A DNA stretch of 56,794 nt from UBA995 sp035477115 (GTDB lineage Bacteria > Bacillota > Sulfobacillia > UBA995), in NCBI GenBank assembly GCA_035477115.1, contig DATIKW010000002.1, positions 1 through 56,794 of the forward strand, written 5' to 3'. Positions 25,899-33,808 of this stretch are shown piece by piece; within the stretch, counting starts at the first letter, position 1; each line of letters opens with the position of its first letter. The position numbers and the translations under genes are program-made. Under the pieces are notes generated by a model. That model had not been told where the DNA came from. It worked only from the letters and a program-made list of their open reading frames with translations, and made no database searches.

Positions 25899-26822
25899 AT
25901 GAGTGGCACCTACGCAATCGAGACAACCGGCCTGTCCAAGGCGTACGGCCGGGTGCTCGCCGTCGACTCGGTCAGTCTTCAAGTGGTGCCGGGAGAGATC
26001 TATGGCTTCGTCGGCCTGAACGGTGCGGGGAAGACCACGACGATTCGCGCCCTGCTAGGGATGATCCGTCCGACTGCGGGGTCCGTCAGAATGCTGGGCC
26101 ACGCCGTCACTCCCGGCGCCCGAGGGCCGTGGCACCGCGTCGGCCATCTAGTCGAGAAGCCCGCGGCCTATCCCGAACTCACCGTTCGGGAGAATCTGGA
26201 GATCGCCCGTCGTCTCCACGCCGTATCAAGCGCGCATGCCGTCTCCCGCGTCGTTGAGCGCATGGGTCTCACCTCCGAGGCTGATCGAAGGGCGGGTGTG
26301 CTCTCCACGGGCAATCTGCAACGCTTGGCGCTCGCGCGGGCGCTCCTGCACGAGCCAGAACTGCTGATCCTCGACGAGCCCGCCAACGGCCTCGACCCGG
26401 CGGGCGTCGTGGAGATCCGTCAACTCCTGGTGGCGCTCGCTCGCGATCAGGGCGTCACCGTGTTCATGTCCAGCCACATTCTGCCGGAGGTCGGTCGCCT
26501 CGCAACGCGGGTCGGCATCATCCATAAGGGGCGTCTGCTCGAGGAGTTCGATGCGCGTCGGCTGGAGGAAGTGCAGGCGCTTCGGCTGGAGGTGGAGACC
26601 CGCGACCTGCGGGCCGCCGCAGCCGTGCTCACCGAGGCTGGATATGCCGTTAGCTGGCAGTCAGGCGAAGGCGAGATCGTCCTGCGTGAGCCCCGAGCCG
26701 TCAACGCTCCGGATGAGGTGGCAACGCTCCTGGTCAACAAGGGAACGGCCCCGATGCGGTTGGCCGTCGTGCACGAGGATCTGGAGGCTCACTTCCTGCG
26801 CTTGACCGGAGGGACCCAATGA
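25899..26822 (+). CDS. ABC transporter ATP-binding protein, BcrA-like
   Basis: A 307-residue ATPase with Walker A GLNGAGKTTT (near 39-48), signature LSTGNLQR and Walker B LLILDEPANGLDP, followed by the switch His in SSHILPE. The signature Gly-Gly is replaced by Thr-Gly, as seen in BcrA-type exporters. The roughly 90-residue C-terminal extension is common in the bacitracin and lantibiotic resistance subfamily. It overlaps the permease start by 4 nt. The pair probably exports an antimicrobial peptide or lipid-active compound. It opens the plus-strand block and is the first gene right of the Cas6 remnant. Confidence 0.88.
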   Translation: MSGTYAIETTGLSKAYGRVLAVDSVSLQVVPGEIYGFVGLNGAGKTTTIRALLGMIRPTAGSVRMLGHAVTPGARGPWHRVGHLVEKPAAYPELTVRENLEIARRLHAVSSAHAVSRVVERMGLTSEADRRAGVLSTGNLQRLALARALLHEPELLILDEPANGLDPAGVVEIRQLLVALARDQGVTVFMSSHILPEVGRLATRVGIIHKGRLLEEFDARRLEEVQALRLEVETRDLRAAAAVLTEAGYAVSWQSGEGEIVLREPRAVNAPDEVATLLVNKGTAPMRLAVVHEDLEAHFLRLTGGTQ

Positions 26823-27607
26823 GCGCCTTTCGCTCTGCGTTTTGGGCGGAGCTGCTCAAGGCGCGCCGCTCCCGACTGTTCCTCTTGACGCTTGTCGCGC
26901 TCTCGATCGTCCCCGTCACGGGCGGCTTGTTCATGTTCATCTTGCAGGATCCCGGCCGGGCGCTTGCCATGGGGCTGATCACGGCAAAGGCGCAGATGAT
27001 AGCAGGTACCGCCGATTGGCCCACGTTCTTCCAGGTAATCCTGCTCGGCATTGCGATCGGCGGGGCAATCGTGTTTGCGTTCATTGCGACTTGGGTGTTT
27101 GGGCGGGAGTTCGCCGATCGCACGGCCAAGGAACTGCTCGCCCTGCCCGTGCAGCGCCATACCATTGTCGCCGCGAAGTTCGCCTTGATCGCGATCTGGA
27201 TTCTGACCGTCATTCTGGTGGTCTTCGTGATTGCGCTCGCGGTTGGGATGGTCGTCGACCTCCCTGGTTGGTCGGCCCAGCTGGCATTGTCATCCCTTGG
27301 GTCACTCATGTCCGTCGCGGTCCTGACGTATTTGCTGATCCCGGCCGTTGCTCTGGTCGCGAGCGCAGGGCGGGGCTACTTGCCGCCGCTTGCCTGGGCC
27401 GTCCTCACCATCGTGCTGGCGCAGATCGCCGGCATAACGGGCTGGGGCGGCTGGTTCCCCTGGTACGTACCGGCGCTGTTCGCGAGCCTGGGAGAGCCGC
27501 GCCTCCAGGCCGTCCCCCTGCACAGCTACGTTGTGGTGCTGGTCGCCTTCATCGCCGGCGCGGCGGGGACACTCGCCTGGTGGCGGAGCGCAGATCATAC
27601 GCGATAG
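26819..27607 (+). CDS. ABC-2 type transporter permease
   Basis: A 262-residue membrane protein with six hydrophobic segments, starting with a short cytoplasmic N-terminus (FRSAFWAELLKARRSRLFLLT) typical of ABC-2 permeases of the BcrB/ABC2_membrane_4 type. Its ATG overlaps the stop of the ATPase gene by 4 nt, so the two form one translationally coupled exporter. There is no separate substrate-binding protein, as expected of an exporter. No regulatory two-component genes accompany it. Confidence 0.85.
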   Translation: MSAFRSAFWAELLKARRSRLFLLTLVALSIVPVTGGLFMFILQDPGRALAMGLITAKAQMIAGTADWPTFFQVILLGIAIGGAIVFAFIATWVFGREFADRTAKELLALPVQRHTIVAAKFALIAIWILTVILVVFVIALAVGMVVDLPGWSAQLALSSLGSLMSVAVLTYLLIPAVALVASAGRGYLPPLAWAVLTIVLAQIAGITGWGGWFPWYVPALFASLGEPRLQAVPLHSYVVVLVAFIAGAAGTLAWWRSADHTR

Positions 27608-27654
27608 GCGTTTGAAGTCGCTTCTATAGCCGGCCGCCCAACACCTCGCTGCCG

Positions 27655-27980
27655 TTGACCCGATTGGCGTACAGGGAGGTGGCGGGCGAGGTGATGTGGG
27701 GGCTCTGTGCCGCGGCCATCATGGGCACCGATACGGCCTATGTGTACGATGTCCTGGCCAGGGAAGGACTTGCGCCGAAGGCTTCCCGGGTGTTGACCAA
27801 CAGCACGTCTCTCGCCCTGGCCGGAGCCGGCCTCGGCAGCGTCTTCGGGGCGATTCTGGCCTCCTCTGTAGGGTTTCGGGCGGTGTTCCTCTACAACGCC
27901 GTGTTCTTCGCCTTTAGCCTGGCCATGGCTTTGCTCCTGGAGGGAGGGCGGCCGTCGGTGAGAGGAAGGGCCGCCCCAAG
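27655..27980 (+). pseudogene. MFS transporter internal fragment
   Basis: About 108 residues resembling membrane segments 4-6 of a major facilitator (GEVMWGLCAAAIMGTDTAYV; FRAVFLYNAVFFAFSLAMAL). No N-terminal half precedes it and no C-terminal half follows. After the last hydrophobic segment the reading frame runs into sequence that belongs, on the other strand, to an antitoxin fragment. A 20-bp piece of its 3' part (27924-27943) recurs exactly at 33690-33709. This is a relic. Confidence 0.7.
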
Positions 27981-27982
27981 GC

Positions 27983-28126
27983 TCACGCGCCGGACTGGGG
28001 CAGGACCTCGATCCGCTCGCTCAGGCGTTGTCCGACGGGCACTATGCGGCCTATGGGATTGCCGCGGTCGGCGATTTCCGCGATCTCACCCGCTTGCAGT
28101 CGCCGCAGGTAGTCGTTCAAGCGACT
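27983..28126 (-). pseudogene. Phd-type antitoxin fragment
   Basis: The minus strand translates as SRLNDYLRRLQAGEIAEIAD and continues GNPIGRIVPVGQRLSERIEV before a stop at 27985-27983. This matches closely the intact antitoxin at 31562-31834 (SRLSEYLRRVQAGETVEIAE). The N-terminal start region is missing and the 5' side abuts the truncated HepT gene, with a breakpoint near 28126. The two copies in one window show that toxin-antitoxin DNA has been duplicated or imported more than once. Confidence 0.75.
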
Positions 28127-28353
28127 CTGGCAGTGCGGTCAACGAGTTCGGCGATCTTCTCGAAGGAATGCTCGGCCGCCGTATACAGATGGTGGATCGC
28201 GAGCGCTACGCCGGCCACCTGGATCGCAGGCGGATCATTCGACCACCCCGCAGCTACACCCGCTTCGCTGGCAAGCAGTTCGATGGCCCGCCGATCGGAA
28301 TCAAGCACCGTTAGCAGGCGACGCAGTTCCGCCGCGCGCGCCTTAAGCCCGCT
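28117..28353 (-). pseudogene. Truncated HepT-like HEPN toxin
   Basis: About 78 residues of a helical HEPN protein (LKARAAELRRLL; VALAIHHLYTAAEHSFEKIA), the partner family of MntA-type nucleotidyltransferases. Translation ends in TARVA, where the sequence changes to an antitoxin fragment. The C-terminal half, including the R-x4-HxY ribonuclease motif of HepT proteins, is missing, so the toxin should be inactive. The start overlaps the end of the nucleotidyltransferase gene by about 10 nt; a TTG near 28353 is the likeliest codon. Confidence 0.65.
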
Positions 28354-28813
28354 CAAACAACACAACCCCGTCCTCTAACACCCTGCGTCGCAATGCCTCG
28401 GAAGCGTCGGCGAGATCCACAAGATCAAAACTGATGCCCTCGGCGACTGTCTCCAGCCTTAGCCATACGGCGAGGTACCTCTCGCTTCTAAGCCCCTCGA
28501 CGGCCAGGTCGATATCCCCCGGTTCAATAGCCTCCGCCCGCGCGGCGGAGCCGAAAACGATGAGCTTCCGTACCGAAGGCTCGCTCTTCAGGATGTCTAC
28601 CATGGCGACGATGGCCCGCTGGACTCGCCGCCGGCGCTCCGCAATGGCGAGGTCTAGGCGCAGAGCTTCCCGTCGCTCATGGTCCACATAGCGCAACCGG
28701 GTTTCGTCCAACAGCTCACTGCCCCCCGATGGGCTTCCCACTGGCAGTGTGCTTCTGTCAAGCCCAAAGAACTCCTTCTTGACCCCGGTACGGACATCAC
28801 GAGTTGACTCCAA
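28343..28813 (-). CDS. MntA-like nucleotidyltransferase antitoxin
   Basis: Up to 156 residues. The core LIVFGSAARAEAIEPGDIDL (about 85-104) is the GS-x10-DxD signature of minimal nucleotidyltransferases, which in HepT/MntA modules add AMP to the HEPN toxin and silence it. It overlaps the truncated toxin gene downstream. The start is uncertain: the TTG at 28813 lacks a ribosome-binding site and the first 40 residues are not recognisably conserved. The gene seems intact although its partner is broken. Confidence 0.75.
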   Translation of the reverse strand: MESTRDVRTGVKKEFFGLDRSTLPVGSPSGGSELLDETRLRYVDHERREALRLDLAIAERRRRVQRAIVAMVDILKSEPSVRKLIVFGSAARAEAIEPGDIDLAVEGLRSERYLAVWLRLETVAEGISFDLVDLADASEALRRRVLEDGVVLFERA

Positions 28814-28829
28814 GGGCGCGCGCGATCTA

Positions 28830-28853
28830 ATATAAGCGTGTGCTCGCTTATAT
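28830..28853. promoter_or_regulatory. Palindromic operator, probable TetR-family binding site
   Basis: A perfect 9-bp inverted repeat, ATATAAGCG and CGCTTATAT, is separated by 6 bp. It lies 31 bp before the methyltransferase start at 28885 and between divergent genes, and contains TATAAG/TATATC sequences that could serve as -10 elements. The downstream operon encodes a TetR-family protein, and such proteins bind palindromes of this size, so autoregulation is the natural reading. Confidence 0.6.
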
Positions 28854-28884
28854 CTGTTCCCGACTTCGGGATAGGAGGTCTGCC

Positions 28885-29724
28885 ATGCACGCGCACCGTA
28901 ATCGTCCCCACGCCCTGATGGTCATCCTGGCGCTGGGGGGAGGACTGGCGCTCATCCTCTACATCCACGGAATGCGGTGGTGGTACGCACCGTTGGCCGT
29001 GGTCGTGTTCGTGCTGTCCCACGTCTTGATTCTCGGTGGTGGCGCCGCCGCCCCGCAAGAGAGCCAGAGCAGGTCGCCCCAAGACGGGAGCATGTTGCTC
29101 CACAGGCCCCGGCTATTCGACTGGATGACGTGGGTCTGCACGCTCGGCCAGGAGACAAAGCTCCGCCGGTGGACGCTGGATCTGGCCGCCCTGCAGCCGG
29201 GGGACGCGGTCCTCGATGTCGGTTGCGGAACGGGGACTCTGCTCCTGGCGGCGGCCCAGCGTGTCGGTCCGTCGGGCGCCCTGCACGGCATCGAACTATC
29301 GCCAGCAATGGCCGCGCACGCCCGACGTAAGGCCGAAAGCAGCCGGATTCCGCTGCAGATTGTCGCGGGCTCGGCCCACAGCCTGCCGTATCCGGCGGAT
29401 TCATTCGACGCCGCCTTCTGCACGCTGGTGCTCCATCACCTGCCCGAGACGATGTGGGAGGACGCAATCCGTGAAATGCACCGGGCGCTGCGTCCGGGGG
29501 GACGGGTGGTGCTCGTAGATTGGCAGCGGCCCAAGTCGCTGGTGCGGGCGCTCCTCTCGCCGATGTTCCCGGTTTACCTGCTGCACAACCTCGGGGCCAA
29601 AGATTCCCCCTTGGACGCACTGCCCGTTGAACGACTCCTGACGGACCTCGGCTTCCAGGGTGTCACCCGTCATTCGTTCGGGGGTGCCGGCGGCGTCGGC
29701 GCGATCGCCGGCAGTCGTGTCTGA
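28885..29724 (+). CDS. Membrane-anchored class I SAM-dependent methyltransferase
   Basis: A 279-residue protein. Residues about 10-55 form two hydrophobic segments (ALMVILALGGGLALILYIHG; PLAVVVFVLSHVLILGGG), then a class I methyltransferase domain with motif I VLDVGCGTG and post-I acidic residue in HGIELS, and the FDAAFCTLVLHHLPE region. I placed the start at the ATG at 28885, which has GGAGG eight bases upstream; longer frames from 28840 lack one. The substrate could be a lipid or a quinone-like compound given the membrane anchor, but nothing identifies it. It is followed 24 bp later by a TetR regulator, probably in one operon. Confidence 0.82.
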   Translation: MHAHRNRPHALMVILALGGGLALILYIHGMRWWYAPLAVVVFVLSHVLILGGGAAAPQESQSRSPQDGSMLLHRPRLFDWMTWVCTLGQETKLRRWTLDLAALQPGDAVLDVGCGTGTLLLAAAQRVGPSGALHGIELSPAMAAHARRKAESSRIPLQIVAGSAHSLPYPADSFDAAFCTLVLHHLPETMWEDAIREMHRALRPGGRVVLVDWQRPKSLVRALLSPMFPVYLLHNLGAKDSPLDALPVERLLTDLGFQGVTRHSFGGAGGVGAIAGSRV

Positions 29725-29748
29725 TGCTGGACCGCAGGAGGCTCTGAC

Positions 29749-30432
29749 ATGGGGCGCCGCAAGCTCATCGAGGACGAGGAACTCCTGGCCGTGGCGCGGA
29801 AGGTCTTTGTAGGGAAGGGATTCGCGGCGTCCACAAAGGAAATCGCCCTTCAAGCGGGCATATCCGAAGCGGTCATCTACCAGCGGCACCCGACGAAGGC
29901 GCACCTCTTCTTCGCCGCGATGGTTCCCCCAGCGCTGAACGTGGATCACCTGGTTGCCGCGCTGCCGAACGATCGCGGCGTCGTGGAACAACTCGAGGAA
30001 ATCGCCATCGGGATGATGCGACACTTCCGGGAGGCGATGCCGATCCTGATGCAGCTCGTGACGCATCCCGACTTCGATCTGGAGACCTTCGCGCGGCGGC
30101 ACCCCGACTCCGCGTTCGGTCGGATGCACCAGGGGCTCACCCGGTATCTCGAATCCCAGCGAGAGCGCGGAAAGGTCGCCGTCGCGGACGTGGGGCCCGC
30201 TGCCTTGACCTTGTTCGCGGCCCTGCACAGCCTGGCCTTCCTCGAACGGGTGGGCGCGCACGGCGGCAAGTTCGATGAAGCGCTTGTCCGCACCATGGTC
30301 CGCTCGCTCTGGAACGGACTTGCTCCGAGAACCGAACAGCGGTCAGGGACGAGCCCTCGAACGCACGCACTGCCCGGCTGCCACCGAACAGGAACGGCAA
30401 CTGCCGAAGATACGGATGCGGGCGGCGGCTGA
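29749..30432 (+). CDS. TetR/AcrR family regulator
   Basis: A 227-residue protein with an N-terminal TetR helix-turn-helix (AVARKVFVGKGFAASTKEIA, then AGISEAVIYQRHPTKAHLF) and a helical ligand-binding C-terminal part. The last 35 residues are rich in Thr, Gly and Pro and look like read-through of non-conserved sequence. AGGAGG lies 7 bp upstream of the ATG. It probably represses its own operon through the palindrome at 28830-28853. Confidence 0.87.
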   Translation: MGRRKLIEDEELLAVARKVFVGKGFAASTKEIALQAGISEAVIYQRHPTKAHLFFAAMVPPALNVDHLVAALPNDRGVVEQLEEIAIGMMRHFREAMPILMQLVTHPDFDLETFARRHPDSAFGRMHQGLTRYLESQRERGKVAVADVGPAALTLFAALHSLAFLERVGAHGGKFDEALVRTMVRSLWNGLAPRTEQRSGTSPRTHALPGCHRTGTATAEDTDAGGG

Positions 30433-30635
30433 TCGCCGCCGGTCAACCGAGGCGTCGGGTTGATGATGAGCGGTCGACGTGACCACCGCTACGCAATCTC
30501 GCTCGAGCAACGCTAGCACAAGCATAGCAGTTCAGCGGGAAGCCGGGCAGGTGAAAGTGTCGACAATCACGTAATTGCCCACCCTGAGCGGCGACATAAA
30601 GCGTCTGCTGGTCAAATGCCATAGGAGTTGAGGAC

Positions 30636-30956
30636 ATGGCTGCTCAGCAAACTGCGGAGCTGATTCTGGAGATCGCCGGCAAGTATGCGCAAGTACTGCG
30701 GCAGAACATGAGGCTGGCCCGTCTATATGTCTACGGCTCCCATGCAACCGGCGAGCATGACGACGATAGTGACATTGACATTGCGGTGGTAGCTGATTGC
30801 TTCAGCGGCGACCTCATAGAAGACACTTTCAGGCTGATGAAGCTGCGTCGCGAGGTGGACATCCGCATTGAACCGCATCCGTTCTTGCCGTCTGAGTTCA
30901 CCGAGGAGAACCCGGTGGCGCGTGAGGTAATGCGTACAGGGATACGAGTAGTTTAG
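30636..30956 (+). CDS. Minimal nucleotidyltransferase, MntA-like
   Basis: A 106-residue protein with VYGSHATGEHDDDSDIDI (about 32-49), the GS-x10-DxD motif of minimal nucleotidyltransferases, and a third acidic residue in VDIRIEP. AGGAG lies 8 bp upstream of the ATG. Such proteins usually pair with a HEPN partner, but no HEPN gene follows on this strand; 170 bp of unassigned sequence and a convergent vapC come next. It could be an orphan antitoxin. Confidence 0.8.
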   Translation: MAAQQTAELILEIAGKYAQVLRQNMRLARLYVYGSHATGEHDDDSDIDIAVVADCFSGDLIEDTFRLMKLRREVDIRIEPHPFLPSEFTEENPVAREVMRTGIRVV

Positions 30957-31127
30957 GATGGCCTCCGCCACGGCTCAGCGCCTGGCCCGTTTTGCCCGCC
31001 TACCTTAGATGCCCATGGGCAACCCTTCATCGAGCATGTCGCCTCGCTACATGGGCCGAACCAGCCCGCTTGAGCACCCCCATCAGGCCCGCACCCTCGG
31101 TCATCGAGTCCTAGGCCGCCGGCGACC

Positions 31128-31565
31128 TCATCCCAACACCTGCGGCCAGACCGCCAGTCCGCTGTTTCGAGCGGCTTCCCATAGCTGGTGGTCGTAGGTT
31201 GCGACGGTGACTGAGTCGCCCAGGAGTTCTTGCCAGGTCAAAGCGGAGGAAAGGTGAACGGCGTCGTAGCCGCGCAAGGTGTGTTCCCAGGCAAGCGTGG
31301 CAGCCCGTGAAATCAGACTTTCTGTGAGCTGAATACGGACGATGTCGTCCCATTCGGCGCTGAATACTTGCACCGCGGAATGAGCCTGATCTTTCACCAG
31401 CACTTTCATGCGCACCGCCCTTGCCAGGGCCGCGACCACTTCTGCCCGGCTGATAGCGGCCGTACCGACAACCTCAGCGAGGGCGAGCAAAGCCGCCACA
31501 TCGTCAGAGCCCTCTTCAGCGACATAGCGCTTCACAAGAGCGCTTGCGTCAAGGTAGACGATCAT
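31128..31565 (-). CDS. VapC-type PIN domain toxin
   Basis: A 145-residue PIN-domain ribonuclease. The acidic residues are in place: Asp6 in VYLDASALVKRY, Glu in SRAEVVAAL, Asp in RGYDAVHLSSAL and Asp in VATYDHQLW. VapC toxins cleave tRNA or rRNA when released from their antitoxin. Its ATG overlaps the stop of the antitoxin gene by 4 nt. The module looks intact. Confidence 0.88.
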   Translation of the reverse strand: MIVYLDASALVKRYVAEEGSDDVAALLALAEVVGTAAISRAEVVAALARAVRMKVLVKDQAHSAVQVFSAEWDDIVRIQLTESLISRAATLAWEHTLRGYDAVHLSSALTWQELLGDSVTVATYDHQLWEAARNSGLAVWPQVLG

Positions 31566-31834
31566 TCTCGATTCTCGATTAGCAGCCGAGCTACCGAGCG
31601 CCCTCCGCGAGCACTGGCCACCGGGAGAGTCGGTTTGAGCTTGCGGTTGCTCCAGCGAACCTGACCGGACTGGCGCAACACCTCGAGCCGCTCCGTCAGG
31701 GACTCTCCAACCGGCACCATTCGGCCAATGGGCCTTCCACGCTCGGCGATTTCGACGGTCTCTCCCGCTTGCACCCGGCGCAGGTACTCGCTCAGGCGGC
31801 TCTTCAACTCACGAATATTGACTCGCGTCGCCAA
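31562..31834 (-). CDS. Phd/YefM-type antitoxin
   Basis: About 90 residues with the Phd pattern VNIRELKSRLSEYLRRVQAG, then IAERGRPIGRMVPVG, which forms the DNA-binding N-terminal domain; the C-terminal tail neutralises VapC. I prefer the TTG at 31834 because a purine-rich GAGGGGGGGG precedes it; a GTG at 31861 would be almost leaderless from the predicted promoter. A truncated close homologue lies at 27983-28126. Confidence 0.82.
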   Translation of the reverse strand: MATRVNIRELKSRLSEYLRRVQAGETVEIAERGRPIGRMVPVGESLTERLEVLRQSGQVRWSNRKLKPTLPVASARGGRSVARLLIENRE

Positions 31835-31861
31835 CTGCTGCCCCCCCCTCTCTTGCGCCAC

Positions 31862-31893
31862 TTGTAGTCACAAGATAGCATATTGTAGTCACA
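31862..31893 (-). promoter_or_regulatory. Promoter and operator of the phd-vapC module
   Basis: TTGTAGTCACA occurs twice, at 31862-31872 and 31883-31893, in direct orientation 21 bp apart, or two helical turns. On the minus strand a TTGCGC -35 and a TATCTT -10 (31872-31877) with 18-bp spacing overlap these repeats. The layout suits autorepression by the antitoxin and its toxin complex. Confidence 0.55.
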
Positions 31894-32346
31894 TTGCGCA
31901 AGGAGATGAACGCGCTCAAGGGTTGGCGCCCGGCCGACTTCGGAAAGGGGCCAGGCCGCCGATGGTTTGTCCACGAGCCCGCCGGCGGAAGTCCAGCTTC
32001 CCGGCTGTTCTTGGGACGGACGCCGGCAGGGAACCTCTGGCGATTCCGTGCCGACCTGCCCGCCTGGCAGCCCTTCTTCGGCCTGGTCGAGGAGGGACGA
32101 GCGGTGTCCATCTGCAGCAGCGTGCGCATCACTCCTGCGGCGCACGAAGCCGTCGTAGAGACGTTGCCATCGTTTCCCGGCCGAGGATACGCGCAAGACG
32201 TGGTGGCCGGGTGGGCGTCAGCCGTCCAGGCCACAGGCGCCCTCCCCTTGTACAGCACCTCCTGGGAGAATGTCGCCTCGCAAGCGGTGGCCCCTGGCGT
32301 ACGTGGCAACTCAATGCTGCTCCCCGGGGCGCAGCAGTCGGGTTGA
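31894..32346 (+). CDS. GNAT-like acetyltransferase, probably truncated
   Basis: Up to 150 residues. The C-terminal half has a GNAT acetyl-CoA-binding pattern (FPGRGYAQDVVAGWASAV) and a following TGALPLYSTSWENVASQAVA segment, which in this family precedes a short closing strand. Here the sequence changes after SQAVA to GVRGNSMLLPGAQQSG, which I do not recognise, suggesting a frameshift or breakpoint. The start is unclear: the first in-frame codons (TTG 31894, ATG 31906) lie in the operator of the divergent antitoxin and have no usable ribosome-binding site, so the N-terminus may also be lost. Substrate unknown. Confidence 0.55.
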   Translation: MRKEMNALKGWRPADFGKGPGRRWFVHEPAGGSPASRLFLGRTPAGNLWRFRADLPAWQPFFGLVEEGRAVSICSSVRITPAAHEAVVETLPSFPGRGYAQDVVAGWASAVQATGALPLYSTSWENVASQAVAPGVRGNSMLLPGAQQSG

Positions 32347-32372
32347 CCGGCCGCGGCCCGGAGGGCTATACT
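32343..32372 (+). promoter_or_regulatory. Promoter of mazEF
   Basis: TTGACC (32343-32348) and TATACT (32367-32372) with an 18-bp spacer form a near-consensus housekeeping promoter 25 bp before the mazE start. An almost identical copy is found at 33809-33838. Confidence 0.65.
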
Positions 32373-32397
32373 TGGGGTAGCCAAGGGGGGTGGCCCA

Positions 32398-32646
32398 GTG
32401 AGCACGAGGATTCAGAAATGGGGAAACAGCCAAGGGCTTCGACTTAGCAGGGAGTTGCTTTCGCAGTTGGACATCTCAGTCGGAGATGAGGTCGACGTTA
32501 GAGTTCGGGATGGCAGTCTAGTCATCACCCCCTTCCGCCGCGTGCGAGGCGGCGTGGATCTGCGCGAACTGGTACGGCGTATTCCCAAAAGCTACAAGCC
32601 GGAGGAACTCGATTGGGGCAACCCAGTCGGCCGAGAGGTGTGGTAG
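32398..32646 (+). CDS. mazE: MazE-like antitoxin, AbrB-type DNA-binding protein
   Basis: An 82-residue protein with the swapped-hairpin AbrB/MazE pattern RIQKWGNSQGLRLSRELLSQ, then SVGDEVDVRVRDGSLVITP. The C-terminal tail (RRIPKSYKPEELDWGNPVG) would wrap the toxin. The start is GTG with AAGGGGGG eight bases upstream. The stop is immediately followed by the mazF ATG. A copy of its tail reappears at 33847-33918. Confidence 0.9.
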   Translation: MSTRIQKWGNSQGLRLSRELLSQLDISVGDEVDVRVRDGSLVITPFRRVRGGVDLRELVRRIPKSYKPEELDWGNPVGREVW

Positions 32647-32982
32647 ATGTCCGAGTATGTCCCGAGAAGAGGGGACTTCATCGCCTTGACTTTCGACCCT
32701 CGGTCGGGCCATGAACAACGTGGGCGCCGCCCGGCCCTCGTAGTGAGCAACGACCTCTTCAATGAACATACAGGGCTCTGCATTGTCTGCCCGATCACAA
32801 GCACCCGCCGGGATTACCCCTTCCATGTAGGCATTCCGGAGTCGGAGAACGTGGCCGGCTTCGTCATGGTGGAACAGGTGAAGTCGGTAGACTACCGCTC
32901 ACGGAGAGCCAAGCGTATCGGGCCCGCACCGGCCGAGGTCTTGGAGCAAGCGCTGTCCATACTTGATGCCTGCATCTACTAG
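32647..32982 (+). CDS. mazF: MazF-type endoribonuclease toxin
   Basis: A 111-residue PemK/MazF protein: YVPRRGDFIALTFDPRSGHE at the start, RRPALVVSNDLFNEHTGLCI in the middle, and VMVEQVKSVDYRSRRAKRIG near the end. MazF toxins cleave mRNA or tRNA at short sequences. The catalytic Arg and Thr/Ser region (ITSTRRDYPFH) appears intact. It directly follows mazE, forming a complete module. Confidence 0.92.
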   Translation: MSEYVPRRGDFIALTFDPRSGHEQRGRRPALVVSNDLFNEHTGLCIVCPITSTRRDYPFHVGIPESENVAGFVMVEQVKSVDYRSRRAKRIGPAPAEVLEQALSILDACIY

Positions 32983-33094
32983 GAGCTTGATGCGGACGGT
33001 CTTGCGCATGAGGCGAGGCGTGGCAGCCGTATCTGAATGGAAACCCAACTGGCCCGAAATACGCAGTAGCACCCCTCAGCCGCCAGTATGCAGC

Positions 33095-33454
33095 TCATGA
33101 AACGGGTTTCTGGCCCTGCTTCCAGTGGTCCCTGCGCGCGGCATAGCCGAATGGCAGAAAATAGCGCCGCCAGGATTCCGGTGTGGAGCCGAACGTGTTA
33201 TCGCCGTAGAAGTAGTCCACCAGGGCTTCGCGCACCCGGGCAACTTCCTTGAGACAGGCGTACCCCCTGACGCCCGTGAGCGCCAGATCCAATAGTTCAA
33301 GCGCGCGCTCGAATGCTCGTTGGCAATAGTCGGCGTTGCCTTTCGCCCGCCAGTTCAGTGCCCGTTCTACTTCACTACCGATGTTCGCCATTTGCTCGAC
33401 CAAGGGCAACTGCTGCCAGCGCCCGGCGGCGAGTTCCTTGTGCTGGAGACTCAT
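33095..33454 (-). CDS. Small helical protein of unknown function
   Basis: A 119-residue, mostly helical protein (LPLVEQMANIGSEVERALNW; CQRAFERALELLDLAL; VREALVDYFYGDNTFGSTPE). It begins at an ATG with GGAGAAGG upstream. The codon pattern and the regular spacing of hydrophobic residues support a real gene, and I have the impression of a conserved family often found near toxin-antitoxin or defence genes. It has no clear R-x4-H HEPN motif. I do not assign a function. Confidence 0.6.
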   Translation of the reverse strand: MSLQHKELAAGRWQQLPLVEQMANIGSEVERALNWRAKGNADYCQRAFERALELLDLALTGVRGYACLKEVARVREALVDYFYGDNTFGSTPESWRRYFLPFGYAARRDHWKQGQKPVS

Positions 33455-33808
33455 CTGACCACCTTCTCCGCAATGACCGCTGCGATTCTGTCTCGTATCT
33501 CTCTGTTACTCACGCTACGCTATTCGTATCACGGTGGCGGGCGCCGGTCTAGACGGGAGTCACGAGGGCGGATAAGACTGAATAGCCTGTTTAGCTGCGA
33601 TTAGATCCCCAAGGGCGTAGTCCATTGGTAGCTATCGATGGAGCGTCGCGCTGAGGAGATCAAGGATCCGGAGTTCATGCTGGCCTGAACATGGCTTTGC
33701 TCCTGGAGGAGGGGCGCCGGCGTGAGGACGGGCAGTTCCAATTCGCTCGTCCAGTGAACGGGCACACAGCGGGGTTGGCAGCGGCGACCAGTTGAGGCCG
33801 CGCTCGGG
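33455..33808. other. Gene-poor stretch with a relic fragment
   Basis: No supported gene. At 33690-33709 it repeats a 20-bp piece of the MFS transporter relic found at 27924-27943. The right end leads into a duplicated mazE promoter. The stretch looks like recombined debris. Confidence 0.5.

Noticed and set aside
33095..33454. The small helical protein as a HEPN toxin partner of the nearby nucleotidyltransferase
   Set aside because: It has no R-x4-H motif, lies on the opposite strand and is more than 2 kb away.
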